DNA of 64,000 bases from assembly GCA_019155185.1 (NCBI GenBank), contig CM032816.1, positions 5,372,510 to 5,436,509 of the forward strand, in the 5' to 3' direction. Under the pieces are notes generated by a model that was not told the origin of the DNA, did no database searches, and was given only the letters and a program-made list of their open reading frames with translations. Of this stretch, positions 1-12,485 are shown in pieces. The first letter of the stretch is position 1; each line of letters opens with the position of its first letter. The DNA is from Beaufortia kweichowensis. Its lineage: Eukaryota; Chordata; Actinopteri; Cypriniformes; Gastromyzontidae. Made by a program: the position numbers and the translations under genes.

Positions 1-910
1 AGAGAGATCAGCAGAGAGAGCAAGGTAAACATGGCACCGTTACATCAACCAATCACAGCAGAGGAGCCAATCAAACCATGACATACAATATGCAAATACA
101 GATGAAGTGGGTGTGTCCAGTTGCATCAATAGCCCATCAGAAAATAGCTAGTTTATAACATTGTACAGTGTGTAGAACTGAAGAAGAAACTATAATGTGA
201 CAATAAACTTTTTCAACAGTAGTATGAAAGATTCAAACTCCATCTCTCGTTAAATAATGCAGATACCTAGTTACCTTTGAAACATTATTAAAGGCACACG
301 TTGTAGACTCTGGTCCATTATGGGTAAGAGATGCGAGAAACAGAAAGAAATGCCATTTAATGTTTTTAAGAGAATGTGGGATTCAAGTCAACATTGTAAT
401 TCATTGTAGAAAAACATTGTAATTCGTACAGCGTAATGCAAATTTGACAACAACAGTGACGTTGCTCTTCTCTTACAAAAATTGTGGTGTTAAGCAATTG
501 AACAAACCTACTGTAAGTGTGTAATGGCAATGGTGGTGCATGACTTTTTATGATCTCTACATGCATTTCCCATCGGATGTCTTGTTTGTATACTGCAGTG
601 GTGCTAATTTGAGTATCAGGTATTAGAACAGCTCACAACAGGCTGTTGTCTAGGGCTGAATGGCAAAGCTTCTGTCGTCTCTCTCCCTCTCTCCATCCAA
701 CCTCTTTTTCTCTGACACACTGATGCTGTCTGTACAGTACAGACTGTTCTCTTCACACACACACTGCAGCTCTCTCACAGTTAAGACGTTTGCTCAGGCA
801 CACACATGGTCAACATTTTGCCTGTGGTATGAGACCTTTAAACAGTATACCACAAAAAAACAGTAAATATAAAAAATAGGATTTCCATAAAACAGAAATT
901 TAAATGTTAT

Positions 911-1160
911 TTAAAGGGATAGTAAAAATCTTCTATTATTTACTCGCCCTCATGTCATGTCAAACCTGTATGACTTTCTTGCTTCAGCAGAACACAGAAG
1001 AAGATATTTTGCAAAGCGCTGGTTACCGGCACCAATTCACTTTGATAGTATGGACACAAGGTACAATGGAAGTCAATGGGTGCCGGTAACCAGCGTTTTG
1101 CAAAATATCTTCCTTTGTGTTCCAAAATCATTTTTATTTTTGGGTGAACTATCCCTTTAA
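911..1160. repeat. Palindromic MITE with TTAAAGGG ends (family A)
   Basis: This is a 250-bp inverted-repeat element. It begins TTAAAGGGATAG at 911 and ends CTATCCCTTTAA at 1160. The interior is a foldback: GGTTACCGGCACC at 1021-1033 is the exact reverse complement of 1079-1091, and the adjoining 18 bases (1003-1020 against 1092-1109) pair with one mismatch. The internal phrase CAAACCTGTATGACTTTCTT and the phrase AACACAGAAGAAGATATTTT are typical of a very abundant cyprinid repeat. It has no coding capacity, so it would need transposase from elsewhere. Short ORFs over it (904-1160) are repeat-derived. Confidence 0.85.
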
Positions 1161-3198
1161 ATAATATATTTTTCTATTATTGTTTTTCTTCTAGACACCA
1201 GTGAGGTTAAATGGAGAGCATGTCTCCTCTAAAGTGTGAGATTTGCCAAGATATTAAAGTTTACTGTCTAAAATCAGAGAATGTAATATAAATTCAAACT
1301 ATTATCATCCAATTAATTTAATGTATAATTTATAGCTCTATATTCCTACTGTATGACAACAATTGTCTCTAGGAGAAAGTTGGAATATCTCAAAACATAT
1401 TTGAGATATTTTAATTCCTTAGAAATAAAATGTTCAGTTATGTGTAGTCCAAACTGTTTTAAATAAGAAATTGGATGTGCTTTTATGCTACAAATGTTTT
1501 AAATCTACTGTAAAGTGACATAGACAGCGTTGTCTGTAGTTTATGTAAATATTCTGCACCTCTGGGTTTTCATAAGAGAACAGATTCAGAAGTCTTCAGC
1601 CCTATAGATGGCGCAATTTCTGTTTATCACGGGAGACCTCCTAGCATAGCCTCATGTACCCGCTGACCCCACAGGCATGTGGCCGAAACAGCGGGTTGTT
1701 GACAGATTAGAGGCTTCTCCAGTAGTCACATTTCTCCAGGATATGAATGACTGACTCCTATAAAAAAACAAATACACATAACCAGCGTTTCTATGCATGT
1801 GTAATTTAATGAGGCAGGAAATTTGGGAGTTTGGATGTGGAAGGTGTGAGGTATATACAGACTGTAGAGGAGTGTATCTTGCTTTCTTCTGAGCTGAATT
1901 AGGTCATCTGTTGCCGTGTGTCTGGATGCAGTTAAAACCGTGAGGCCCTAAGAACCCATTTAACTCTCCTTAACAAAAATACACACACACAAATGTTTAC
2001 CTAACTATCTAATGGTGACACCATTGACTTCTATTGTTTTATATGAAGCTAATTGCTGCAAACTAAACCAAACCCTAACTGAAAATATAATCGTGTTTAT
2101 GATTCATTTTCCAAATGAATTTTTGGAGACACATTTGTTTGTGTTATTTACTTTTTTAATTTGCTTTTATTTATGATTATGGGATGTTAACAAGTGTCTC
2201 CAAAGTGAGGATTTGTTGAATGAATTCATCCCCAAAGTATAGCCAAGTAAACGCATGCATTTGCTTTTCTCTATCATGATGAGAAAGTTATCATTTCTAC
2301 ATTGAGTAAATTATATATTTTTCTCCTAAACTTAACACTCACACAAAAACCTTTTTCATTAAAATGCAAAAATGTTATTTTCATACATTATTTAGTATGT
2401 TTATTAAGCCGTTTCCCTTGTGGGGCCTTTCCCTGCCCATACACATCACTTATAAACACACTGACTCATTTCCCTGTTTCTATTCTTATCATTTCTCTCT
2501 CTCTCTCTCTCCTTTCCCAAACAACTACTTTTCCATTTAGGATCAGCCCAGTTCAAACCATTAAGAGCAGTAAGTTTAGTCTGGCCTGTAAGTTACTCCT
2601 CCCGCATCCCCGCCTCCCTCTCTTCCCAACGGAGGGTCTGTCTCTATGTGGCTGAGCGCCCCCCTCCCTATCCCCTCCGGATCTTCCGCTCTGGTCTGCC
2701 AGGGAGTGCCTGTCTGCCCTGTGTGTGTTCAGGTGCCAGCGGTTTCTTGAGAACACTGAGACTCTTGTGTGCGAGAGAGAGAGATAGTGAAGGTGTGAGA
2801 CAGAAATGAGATGGCATCTTAAAAATCCTTTTCATACACTAATGATATCATATATTAATTTGTTATCATTTTCACATTAAGATAATTAATAATTAATAAT
2901 ATTTGCTATGTTTGAACTGAATTACACGTGCCTTATCTGGTACCTGACACAATTAAGCCAATTTTTTTTTCTTTCTTTTTTGGTTTTGTGGTGTTTTTTC
3001 TGGGTAGCTCCGTCCCACACTGACATTTCAGTGGTCCAAAATCTCCTTCACACAACTATGTGATAAATATCAAATGTGTTGTGAATAGCTGTGACTGTAA
3101 CGATGCTCAAGACTTCAAGACAAATTACATGCCTTGTTAGGAAACAGTTGCAAAAACTTCAGATTTTAAGATTAGGCCGCTAGAAAAATAATATACAG

Positions 3199-3643
3199 TA
3201 CAGTACCAGTCAACAGTTTGGAAACACTAAGAAACTCACAGTTCAGTTCAGATTTTTTGATTAATAATAGTAAATTTATCAAAACGATGAAATAACACAA
3301 TTGTAACTGTGGGAATGATGTTGTGACTAAAAGCATCCAAAATAAATGAACACTGTGTTATATTTGATCATCTTAAAAGTAAAGTAGTCACCCTTTGTCT
3401 AAAATTTGTAAAATTATACTCTTGACATTTTATCATCCAGCTTCTTGAGGTCTCAATCTAAGAAGCACTGAAGAAATGTCTATATGCTGGATGCTAAATT
3501 TTAGTTTTCTCATTAAAGAAATCAATATGTAGTCACAATTATATTTTTGTCTACAAAAGTAATTTCATACATTGAAACACACCTTAAGATTAAAAGATTT
3601 ATGAGAAACATTTGTGTCAATTGTGTCTTTGACTGGTACTGTA
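3199..3643 (-). mobile_element. 445-bp non-autonomous DNA element, copy 1 (family B)
   Basis: The element starts TACAGTACCAGTCAA (3199) and ends TTGACTGGTACTGTA (3643), a perfect 15-bp terminal inverted repeat. Its interior is shared, in reverse orientation, with copies at 12480-12927 and 53901-54345. Examples are the phrase around GACTAAAAGCATCCAAAATA and the AACACAATTGTAACTGTGG region. There is no ORF, so it is non-autonomous. The superfamily cannot be assigned from the sequence alone. Confidence 0.8.
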
Positions 3644-6600
3644 TCCGTGTTCTTTTTCTGGTATTTTATATATGATGTGTCATTTTTAATCAAAATGTAC
3701 ACTTGTCAGCTAATATAAGGCCTTTAAAGTCTCTTGCAGACATACTGCATGCAGGTTTGCTTCAATGTATCCTTATTTTTTCTGTGGTTACACTTTGTGA
3801 GAGTTGTCAGCCAATAGGAAGCATGCATTGCTATTTTGAGATGTGCCTCTGCAGTTTTACGAAGACTTCTATTTTCTTTGGCATTTGACAGCCAGCCTTA
3901 AAAGTTTCATTTTATAAGAGTGAAAAACCTTCTTGTACCATGATCAGCAGCTTATAGCTTCACTATTGCCCTGGTAAAAATTGCTTGACCAGACCTGATT
4001 AAAATGCCTTTTTGATATAATATGTTTAAAATGAGTTTTGTAGACAAAAATATAGTTTGGTGAAAATATTAATTTAGTTAATTACGTTATCAGCATTGTT
4101 AAATTTGATATGTAACCCTGTCTGTAAAAACAAGGCTAAAGTCTCAAAATCAAACAATTGATTTCACCTATAAATATCACTATGATTTCAGTCTTTGACA
4201 GGTCATATTAACAGTATTAAAGTCAGTATTAAAGATATCAAGGTTATATTTTACAGTATGTTCTTTACATTATGTAGGATGATTGTATGTAGAACAGTAA
4301 ATCACAAAAAAACTTTTTTAGCTTTTCTTTATTTCTTTATAATTTTTATTGTTATTATAGTAAAAAGCTGTAATACTCATACAGTACTTGTCATGAAAAT
4401 AGCCTTTGGTGCTGATACGGCATTAAAAACAAAACAAAATAAAAACATTTCACTTGTTTTTGCAAACATCTTTTTAAAATAATGGGTTTGTGCTGAATTA
4501 TAAAGAAAGGCAGCCAATAAGAGTCCGAAATATACTCCTTTAAAACTTTTAAATACATTTACAGGTTTTAGATTTTTAGTCACAACGTTTTCTGATTAGT
4601 GTATTATTATTTTAAAATTTGGAGGGCAAATAAAACGTGTGTATAGGACATTATTATAAAAACAATATGAATATAAATATATATGTAGCCTGTGTTTGTG
4701 TTTTACATGGCCTTGGATAAGTTAGGGAAATAAGTTGGAAATCTAAATTTTACTGTTTTTTGTTTAGCCACATGATTATTGTTTATGGCATCTGTAAAAT
4801 ACACAGCTGGGAAGGAAAATGCCAAACTCCTGAATTGACACCTCATTAAGAACGAGCGTGACTGGAGCGGACTAATTGTTTTTCTTAGTGGGCGCGACTG
4901 CAGTGATTGATATCATCCACCAGAGGGGGGAAAATCAAGAAAAAAACAATGATCCCAGTAAAATAATTTGTCATTTGAAGGCATAAATATCACGTCTGTC
5001 ATGCACTACAGATATTTCCACGTATTGCCTAGCTATTCGTAGTTGGTGCCACATTGTACAGCTGGACCCATTCAGCCCATTCAACCTTTTCTTTGTGCCA
5101 ACAAAATAAACTTCACATGTAATGTGTTAGTAATGTAGCGTGCCAGACTCCATAAGCAATGCTGTCTGTCAACAACTTCTGTTTGTTACCATAGCACTCT
5201 AAAACAGATTTTATTTACAGTCGTCACCTTATGATTATAGAATTTACAGTCGCAGTCAGACCATATGAATCCATTGATTCAATCCACGCTTCAATGTTTT
5301 TTGCTTATCCAGACAAAGTGGTTTAGTTAAAACAACAGGTAGACAGCGTAGGGGTATCAAGTCATATTTCCAGTCTCGCTCTCTTGCACCTACACGCCCC
5401 CAATCATTCCACCAAACACTTCAGGAATCATCTGAATGTTCGGCCCCCGTTCCTTGAAAGCGGAGGACTTTGACGTAATGGTTCTCTGTGTATGCAGCTC
5501 TTATGGGTCAGTTGAGGACAGATTTCTATGACTGCCAGATGGGATACTAAATACGTTACACTCCAGTCCCTCAGGGTGGAACTGGCAGCGGTGCTGTTTG
5601 GACCTGGAACCCGCCCAGATGGTAACAACAGCGTGAGCTGAAGTGTGTGTATTAGTCCACGGCAGTGTGTTTTTGGGACAGCTGCAATGTAGGAGTCGGG
5701 ACACAACCCCATATAGCTCCAGCGTTCACTGTCTGACCCCGCAGTGCTGGGAACTGTATCTGTGTGTGCAGTGGAGAGGAGGAGGGTTGGAGCACAATCG
5801 CCTATTTGTTGGTTAGCTTAATGTATGAGTCTGTGTACGATCGAGGGAGTGAGTGGTATTTTGTACAGTGTCTGCTCTCAATTGAGAATTCCACCTACTT
5901 TCCTTTCTTTGTTTGGATTTTGGATAGTTTCGTTCTTGTCCTGGTGTGACCCCGTAAGAATTTGACCCACAAAATACTGGAAAGAGGTTACCAGTGCATC
6001 AGCGGTTGTGTGTTGACTGGCCAGACTGCCTTTGCATATCGGTGGAAAAAACATGATGGTTGGGTTAAATGGTTTTTCCAAGTTGCATTTCCACTCAATA
6101 AACAACTTCACTTGGTCTTGGAACCAAATTCTGAATCTAGGCTGAACCGTTTTTTTTTTTGCCCTAACCATGAACTACCCTTAGAAAAAATGACAAAATA
6201 GGTTTAGAGGAAGCAAGCCACTAACCCCAGTCATAAGTTAACATTTACAGTATTTATAATTGGAAAGTGCACTGATCTTAGTACCTAAGTAGGTAGTACC
6301 TGAGTACATGCCCATTGTTGAGATTATCTGATACAAAATGTCCTGCTGAAGTGAGTAAAAAGTTGAAAAAACTTTCAACATAGACTGAGATTTTGGATGA
6401 GAAGAGTTTATTAGACCAGCTGGGCATTTCTGGCGCATTTAGTTGCCAGGATTGTGAATTAAAAGATGTGGGTAGGAGGCAAAGTCGTGTGCTCATTGAA
6501 AATTCGACAGGGAGGAAGTGTGTTTGTGCACTCGTCTTACTGCGGAAAATGTCTGAATGATACACTTCTCTGCACATACTCCATCAATCCTTGACCTTTT

Positions 6601-7493
6601 CTTTCTTTCACACACACACACACATACAAACACTTATTCATTACAGTGACTCGATGTCTCTCACTGACACCCACACTGCATTGAAGATTACACCCAGTGT
6701 CATTTAAATGAGTCATGCGAGTGCAGTATGTTCATCACTGGTACACCGTGAGTACCCACAGTCACCTGGCAAATGGCACAGCCATCATGAGGAGAGGAGA
6801 CAGTTTGTTCTGTCAGTGTGTGTGTGTTTGTAGGGTTGTGACAGAAGGGGCTGGAACGTCCTCTGTTTCAACATGTTGTAGTCTCCAACAGTCACGAGAA
6901 CTGAATCGCTTCTTTCTGTCAACCCACGCTTGCTTTTCCCTTCCATTCTTCAGTTTTCAGCCTGTACTCTGAAAAAAAAAAACAGTCAGGTGTAGTTAAT
7001 GAATAAAGAGATGAAAAAGGGAATTTGAGTGAAAGGTGTTTTTTGTTTTTAATTTTACAAAACCGTGTCACGCTCATGCAGTGTCAAAAAAGCCTATACT
7101 TGTATGGCTAGCGTACCCCTTAATTAATGTTGAAATGTTATTTTTACTGGTAAATAGGTGATGAAAGCATGGAAAATCTGATTTTTGTTTTCAAACTTTG
7201 CAGGCACAGTCAATATGAATGAAAAAGTGTAGTGAATGTGGGAAGAACAATGATGTTATTTTTCTGAAATTTAACTTAATTTTTTATTTTTTAAACACAA
7301 AAAATATACTCAAATAATTAGTTTAATATACATTTTAAAGGCATTTTTTTACTCTAAAATTACTATAACTGTAATGCATAGTTATATTTTAAAACTGCAT
7401 AGCAATGTTTTGGGTGTAACCTTGTATACAATGCATTCCACTTCTTAACATTACATCTCAATCCCTCATTGTCTTTTTGTCCTTCTCTTCTAG

Positions 7494-7608
7494 CCGTTAT
7501 CCCACTGACCGACTCTGAGCACAAGCTGCTAGCTCTGCACTTCGCGGTGGACCCTGGGAGGGACTGGGATTGGGGGAGGGATGACAACGACAACGCCAAG
7601 CTGGCAAA
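7494..7608 (+). CDS. otud7a: otud7a coding exon (third from last)
   Basis: The acceptor is TTCTCTTCTAG ending at 7493 and the donor is GTAAAA at 7609. The 115-nt exon starts with the last two bases of a codon and ends with two bases (AA) that join T at 8362 to make Asn. It encodes VIPLTDSEHKLLALHFAVDP followed by GRDWDWGRDDNDNAKLA, the segment just after the OTU catalytic core in OTUD7A/B. Confidence 0.92.
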
Positions 7609-10068
7609 GTAAAAACCCTCTCTGCTCTCTGTCTTATCCCTTATCCTGCATCCCACCAGTGCAAATAAACCACTAGTAAATGAATAACTTTTAAGCATGC
7701 TGAAGCCTAAAAGGAGGGGTACTTGAAAGAGAATGAATGGAATATGAGGCCGCTGTGCATGTTATCCTTACCATATGATATGCTAGATTTAGAAAGATCT
7801 GTCAAGTGGGTCCTAGTCTATGGCACCAGGCCACTTTATTATCACAGAGTTCGAATGGTTCTTGACAGATTGTATTCAGTAATTTTCTAAGAACCATTTT
7901 ATCAGTATTGCATTTTTCTTTATTGAGACTTACAGTTAAGCCGATTGCAGGATGTTTTTTAATCTTGAGTAATTTTCCAAAGGTCTGCCAATTAAAGCAT
8001 ATAAATAATATACTACAGCACTACCAGAGTCATGATTTACAGAATGAAGGACGGAGTTCCAAAACAAACATCTGTGGTGAAATAGCTGTAATGACTTGGC
8101 AGTCATTCTTTTGATTCCATAATGGACTAATGAATATAAACTAATTACTGTCATACTTTGGTGACTAGATTTATGCACTGATTGAAGTTTCTAGTAGCAT
8201 GTGTCACTTAGTTTGGCATATGTATCATTTCTTTACTGACACATAGGTAAGGACAGTGGGAATCCACGTCCACATCTGCTGGTTTCCTTCTATTCCAAGC
8301 CCCATTTAAGATAAAGAGAAACATTTTAGACATGTTTAACAATGTTCTGTTTTATCTCTAGTCTTATTCTGTCACTGGAAGCTAAACTAAACCTTCTGCA
8401 CAACTACATGAATGTAACATGGATTCGGATTCCATCTGAAACAAGGGTGAGTGGTTGTTCCCTAATGTGCTCATACAGTTGTTCGTTCTATAGTATTTAA
8501 CAAGCATTGTTTGACTAAAGGTATGAGCCCTGATCATTTGTGTCTTCCAGGCTCCCTTGGCTCAGCCCGAGTCGCCCACTGCCTCTGCAGGTGAGGACGT
8601 ACAGTCTTTGGCAGAATCCATGGATTCGGACCGGGAGTCTGTTTGCAGTAACTCTAACATCAATAGCGGCAAATCAAATAAGGAAAAGGACAAGGACAAG
8701 CAGCGAAAAGATAAAGACAAAACTCGGGCAGATTCAGTGGCAAACAAGTTAGGCAGCTTTAGCAAGACTTTGGGCATCAAACTTAAGAAGAACATGGGTG
8801 GGTTAGGAGGACTTGTTCATGGAAAGATCAGCAAGTCTAACTCGACGAATGGACGAACTGTAGAGAACGGAGAGCAGAAATCTAAGAAAAAAGACTCTAA
8901 AATACGAAAAGGGAGCAAAGAGGAATCAGGCCAGTCAGCCAGTACTTCCTCTTCAGAGAAGACAACCAGTCCTTCTCCTATAGACCGTGCATCTGGTAGC
9001 TCCCCTGTGGAGAGACAACCAGGATCAGGCAAAAACTCGGGTGACCGGACACTGGACAACTGGAAGTACAGCACAGACGTCAAACTTAGCCTAAACATTC
9101 TTCGGGCAGCCATGCAAGGTGAGCGCAAGTTTATCTTTGCTGGATTATTGCTCACCAGTCACCGCCACCAGTTCCACGAAGAAATGATTAGTTTTTATTT
9201 GAGCAGCGCTCAAGAACGTTTTAGTGCCGAGCAGGAACAAAAGAGAAAATCTGACACTGAGAAGAAATCACAGACCAATGGTGTAGCACTGAAGAAGCCT
9301 GAGCAGGAAAGTGTTTTTCAAAGGGAGCGTTCGGATAGTTCTCCACCCGAGAGTTGTTCACCGGTTTTGCACCCCAGCCATAATACCATACAGGCTGTGA
9401 AAGTACAAGAAAGGGGAAGCCCAAAGCTTGCTGCTTCTCCTATCCCAATACCAATCCCAACGTCCATTCCAAGAACCTCCATGTCTCCCATCCCCTTTTC
9501 TTCTCCTAGTAATGGTGCTAAGAGATCCGGACCTGTCCCCGTTTCTGCCCACTATAGCCATACGCCACCTATCCAGCGGCACAGTGTAATCCACCTGAGG
9601 GATGTCAACGTGCAGTCATCCAGCTATCAGGATGAGTCCTACAAGCCGTTGGTGGGAACGCTCAAAACTTGTGCCACCTACCCTCAGCAAAACCGTTCAC
9701 TGTCCTCTCAGAGCTACAGCCCAGCCCGCATGTCTGGGATTCGTACCACCAATGCCGTAGACACCTTTCCCTACAACATGCCTGGGGAACACAAGTCCCA
9801 CACATACACCAACGGCTTCAACACTGGCGACATCCGGGACTGTCTGGAGTTCGCAGATGAGGACCCGGTGCCCCACGGTTGGCTGGGGCAGGACAAAACC
9901 AAAGGGCAGAGTGCTGTTTGTCCAATGTACTGCTTCCAGCAGAAACGTTGCAGGAGGGACAACTGCACCTTCTATGGGCGCCCTGAAACGGAGAACTTCT
10001 GCTCTTACTGTTATAGAGAAGAGCTGAAACGTAGGGAACGGGAGGCGAAGGTGCATCGGCCTGGATAG
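7494..10068 (+). CDS. otud7a: OTU deubiquitinase 7A (Cezanne-2), 3' three coding exons, 5'-partial
   Basis: Spliced CDS 7494-7608, 8362-8446 and 8551-10068, stop TAG at 10066-10068, 572 complete codons including the stop. The family is OTU cysteine-protease deubiquitinases related to A20 and Cezanne, which remove ubiquitin in cytosol and at synapses; OTUD7A is mainly neural in mammals. Seen here: VIPLTDSEHKLLALHFAVDP, then LILSLEAKLNLLHSYMN, then the large last exon with a Lys/Asp-rich stretch, RADSVANKLGSFSKTLGIK, a KLSLNILRAAMQGERKFIFA block, a Ser/Pro-rich linker and a C-terminal A20-type finger. The catalytic OTU domain is upstream of the window, so activity cannot be judged here. The paralogue OTUD7B is the main alternative, but the last-exon wording and the klf13-trpm1 neighbourhood favour OTUD7A. 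All three splice junctions keep frame. Confidence 0.93.
8362..8446 (+). CDS. otud7a: otud7a coding exon (second from last)
   Basis: The acceptor is TTTATCTCTAG ending at 8361 and the donor is GTGAGT at 8447. The 85-nt exon encodes LILSLEAKLNLLHSYMN followed by VTWIRIPSETR, a highly conserved OTUD7 segment. It is flanked by a 753-bp intron upstream and a short 104-bp intron downstream. Confidence 0.93.
8551..10068 (+). CDS. otud7a: otud7a last coding exon with A20 zinc finger
   Basis: The acceptor is TGTCTTCCAG ending at 8550. Reading begins in phase 0 (APLAQPESPTASAGEDVQSL) and runs 505 residues to the TAG at 10066. Visible parts, in order: an acidic Ser-rich start, a Lys/Asp-rich probable nuclear-localisation stretch near 8680-8730, a conserved GSFSKTLGIKLKKNMGG block (8750-8815), a Ser/Lys linker, conserved KYSTDVKLSLNILRAAMQ and GERKFIFAGLLLTSHRHQFH (9060-9200), a Pro/Ser low-complexity region rich in PIPIP and SP (9400-9580), and a C-terminal A20-type finger with C-x4-C-x11-C-x2-C spacing at 9949-10011. 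Antisense ORFs here (for example 9697-10149 on the - strand) are shadows. Confidence 0.95.
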   Translation, partial: APLAQPESPTASAGEDVQSLAESMDSDRESVCSNSNINSGKSNKEKDKDKQRKDKDKTRADSVANKLGSFSKTLGIKLKKNMGGLGGLVHGKISKSNSTNGRTVENGEQKSKKKDSKIRKGSKEESGQSASTSSSEKTTSPSPIDRASGSSPVERQPGSGKNSGDRTLDNWKYSTDVKLSLNILRAAMQGERKFIFAGLLLTSHRHQFHEEMISFYLSSAQERFSAEQEQKRKSDTEKKSQTNGVALKKPEQESVFQRERSDSSPPESCSPVLHPSHNTIQAVKVQERGSPKLAASPIPIPIPTSIPRTSMSPIPFSSPSNGAKRSGPVPVSAHYSHTPPIQRHSVIHLRDVNVQSSSYQDESYKPLVGTLKTCATYPQQNRSLSSQSYSPARMSGIRTTNAVDTFPYNMPGEHKSHTYTNGFNTGDIRDCLEFADEDPVPHGWLGQDKTKGQSAVCPMYCFQQKRCRRDNCTFYGRPETENFCSYCYREELKRREREAKVHRPG

Positions 10069-12485
10069 CCCAGACATATACAGCCACCACCGGTGTGTGT
10101 AAGAACAACTGCAACATGACCACCTTTTTGCACTTTGCAAGTGATACAAAGAACTGGCATAACATTTTCCTACTATATTTAAGATCGGCCTCCTTGTATT
10201 CTTGTTACTTTACTCTCAATAGCAAACGAACACTGCTTTAAAATGACAGGAAGTGCAACCAGAATCAGTTTACAGCTTTGGCCAGAGATTGTGTTATTGT
10301 TTGTCTAACGTCCTACTGAATTCAATCTTTTACTTGTTCTAGAGTAAAAGCTCTCGTCTGTGCATTTTGCTCAGTCTGTGTTGTAAATTCCTTGTACCTG
10401 CTAAAAGAGATGTAAAACCATACGTCAGTCTCAAAAAGAGCTTCCCAATCATCAAAGGGGAATCTCTGTTTAGAGGTCATTATAATGCAATATTTCATAG
10501 CATAGCTCTTTGGAATCTCAATATCGAATACCATTGATTTTGCTGTGCATTGCAAATAAGGGAGGGAGATGCACTGTTCAGTACTGGAATTTTTTTGAAA
10601 GCAATAAGTTTGGTAACAACCGCTACCCCTCCCCTTTTATCTATGCATTCATAACGTCAGCCATATTCTACTTTTGCCCATGTGGTTTTAAGGGAGGTGG
10701 AGGGAATTGAAAGAGATCTGCTGTGAAAGAATTATTATTGTGGAAATATTCAATATGTGGCATATCACATGTCCTTTCTGACTGATCTTATGGTGTGTGT
10801 ATACATATGTGTGTATACACATACTGGCTTTTTTACGTGCAGCATATTGTAATATAAAGCCTTTTCATAGGAGGGTTTGCATTCCATCATGATATCGATT
10901 GAATCCTCACTATTGTGTCCTATTTGACATGTAATACAGTAAGCATTTGACTTCAATTCACTGCTGCCTGTATGTGCAATATATAACACAGTCATGCTAG
11001 TAAATCATAAATATTAAGAACCATCTGTGAGACACCTGAGGACATACAGTAAGTATGAAATGCAAACCCTTATATGCATCAGCAGTTGACTAAAGGTGGA
11101 AACTTTGTATGTCTCAACTGTTTATTACCTTCACTAATGGCACAGCTCGGCTATTAGTGTCAGTTGTTCATTATCATTCTTTAGCATTCATGCTAACACT
11201 GCCATGCTATCATTTTACATGCCACAAAATTTTCCTCATCCCCATTTCAATTGTCCTCAGGAATGTTAGGTTTAACCATGCAGTTACAATTGTCACACAC
11301 AGCTGAGATATTGCAAGGGACAAATCTAACTATCATTTCAGATTTTTTTCTCTTTTAGACAGCATTGCTAACAGCGGTGTAACACTGTGTCTTATCTAGG
11401 TGCATTGTGAGAACATTAAAAATGAAAATTATGCATGGCAATACAATAGCAACATGTGTGCTGTTTATATATGTGGAGGGGAATTTTGGACAAATGAGAT
11501 TTTAATAAGAGCGTCTTGTATGGGAAATAGAAGCCAAGAAACACCACCAAAAAGTTAGGACACAGGGTTAATCGTGCTGTTGTCATAATCACCAAATCAA
11601 ATAAAATATCAAAATGTAAAACTGGATATTTCAAGAATTAAATCTATCTGTTAACAAGTTTTGAACAATTTTTGTCAATTTTGGACTCACACAGATAAAA
11701 CATTGGTCACATTGTTATAAGAAATTGAGTCTCTGCTGAGAAATTGGGTTTCTTTTTGGTGGTAGCAGTTTTAATGCCTGAACAAAAGTTATTGTGCAGG
11801 CACTAAAAAGAGTACCCATTAAAAGTTCTTTAAGCCAAAGGAATAACTCTGGGTCCTAAGGGAGACCTAGTTTTGGGGGGACTTGATTTCTTATGTTAAC
11901 AGAATTGTAAAACCATCGCAAACTACTGTCTACTGTCATACCAACTCTCCATCAAATGTTCCACAGCTCAAAACACCACAAGAGTTTGTCATCAACTAAC
12001 ATGACTAGCACATTAGTCACTTTGTGTCTCCCCACCAAGTGCTTTTCTACATGGCTGAGCTTACCATGAAAGCAATGCTTACTGTATTAGTTGTGTGATG
12101 ATGTCCAGGTAACCCATGCTGTGTGTCACTGTGTTTTTGTCTTTTCTGGCCAAGGATGTCCACTGCTTTCTTTGTTCTCCTCTTATGTTTCTACTCCTCA
12201 ATCATGTCCGTCTTTCTCGTCCCATGCTCCTGCTTCTCCTACTTCGACAAGCTCATGGACTCTCACCGTCTTAGAATTGTAAAATATGATTTTGTATTCA
12301 TTTGAGAGTTTTACACTTTAAATTATTAATTTGCACATTAGGTACCAATGTACATAGCAGGAAAAGAGACAAAATAAGATTAGTTTATTGTTAACAACTG
12401 TGTCTGTGTGGTTATTTTATAATTCTTGGTTTATTCTGCAAAATGGGTGCCTTTCTATAATAAAATATCTACTGCAATATACATT
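10069..12485 (+). other. otud7a: Probable otud7a 3'UTR
   Basis: This AT-rich region follows the stop codon and lacks convincing ORFs and mobile elements until 12480. Canonical AATAAA signals occur at 11600-11605 and 12459-12464. The latter lies directly before a family-B element and is the most distal candidate. A short TG/TA hairpin-forming tract sits near 10793-10823. The boundary is inferred; transcript 3' ends would settle it. Confidence 0.5.
12459..12464 (+). terminator. otud7a: Candidate distal otud7a polyadenylation signal
   Basis: An AATAAA hexamer on the + strand about 2.4 kb after the stop codon, just before a transposon copy at 12480. It is chosen because it is the last AATAAA before the mobile element. 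The alternative at 11600-11605 is equally canonical. Confidence 0.35.

Larger units (their letters stand above)
1..7493 (+). other. otud7a: otud7a intron (upstream part), no recognisable exon
   Basis: This stretch precedes the first recognisable otud7a exon. I looked for the preceding OTU-domain exons (residues expected around the catalytic His region, with motifs such as GGIYLPLE and AHFSALV) and found none, so it is best read as intron sequence whose 5' end lies outside the window. It is AT-rich, with short ORFs that show no domain. It contains two mobile-element copies (911-1160 and 3199-3643), a TC-rich tract near 2495-2512 and a CA run near 6610-6626. GC-richer patches near 2560-2760 and 5420-5780 gave no convincing splice-bounded reading frame. 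Confidence 0.6.

Noticed and set aside
2553..2760. GC-rich patch that might be an upstream otud7a exon
   Set aside because: Translations in all + strand frames do not resemble the OTU-domain region, and no consistent acceptor/donor pair frames an ORF.
9697..10149. 150-codon - strand ORF across the end of otud7a
   Set aside because: It is the antisense shadow of the conserved otud7a last exon.
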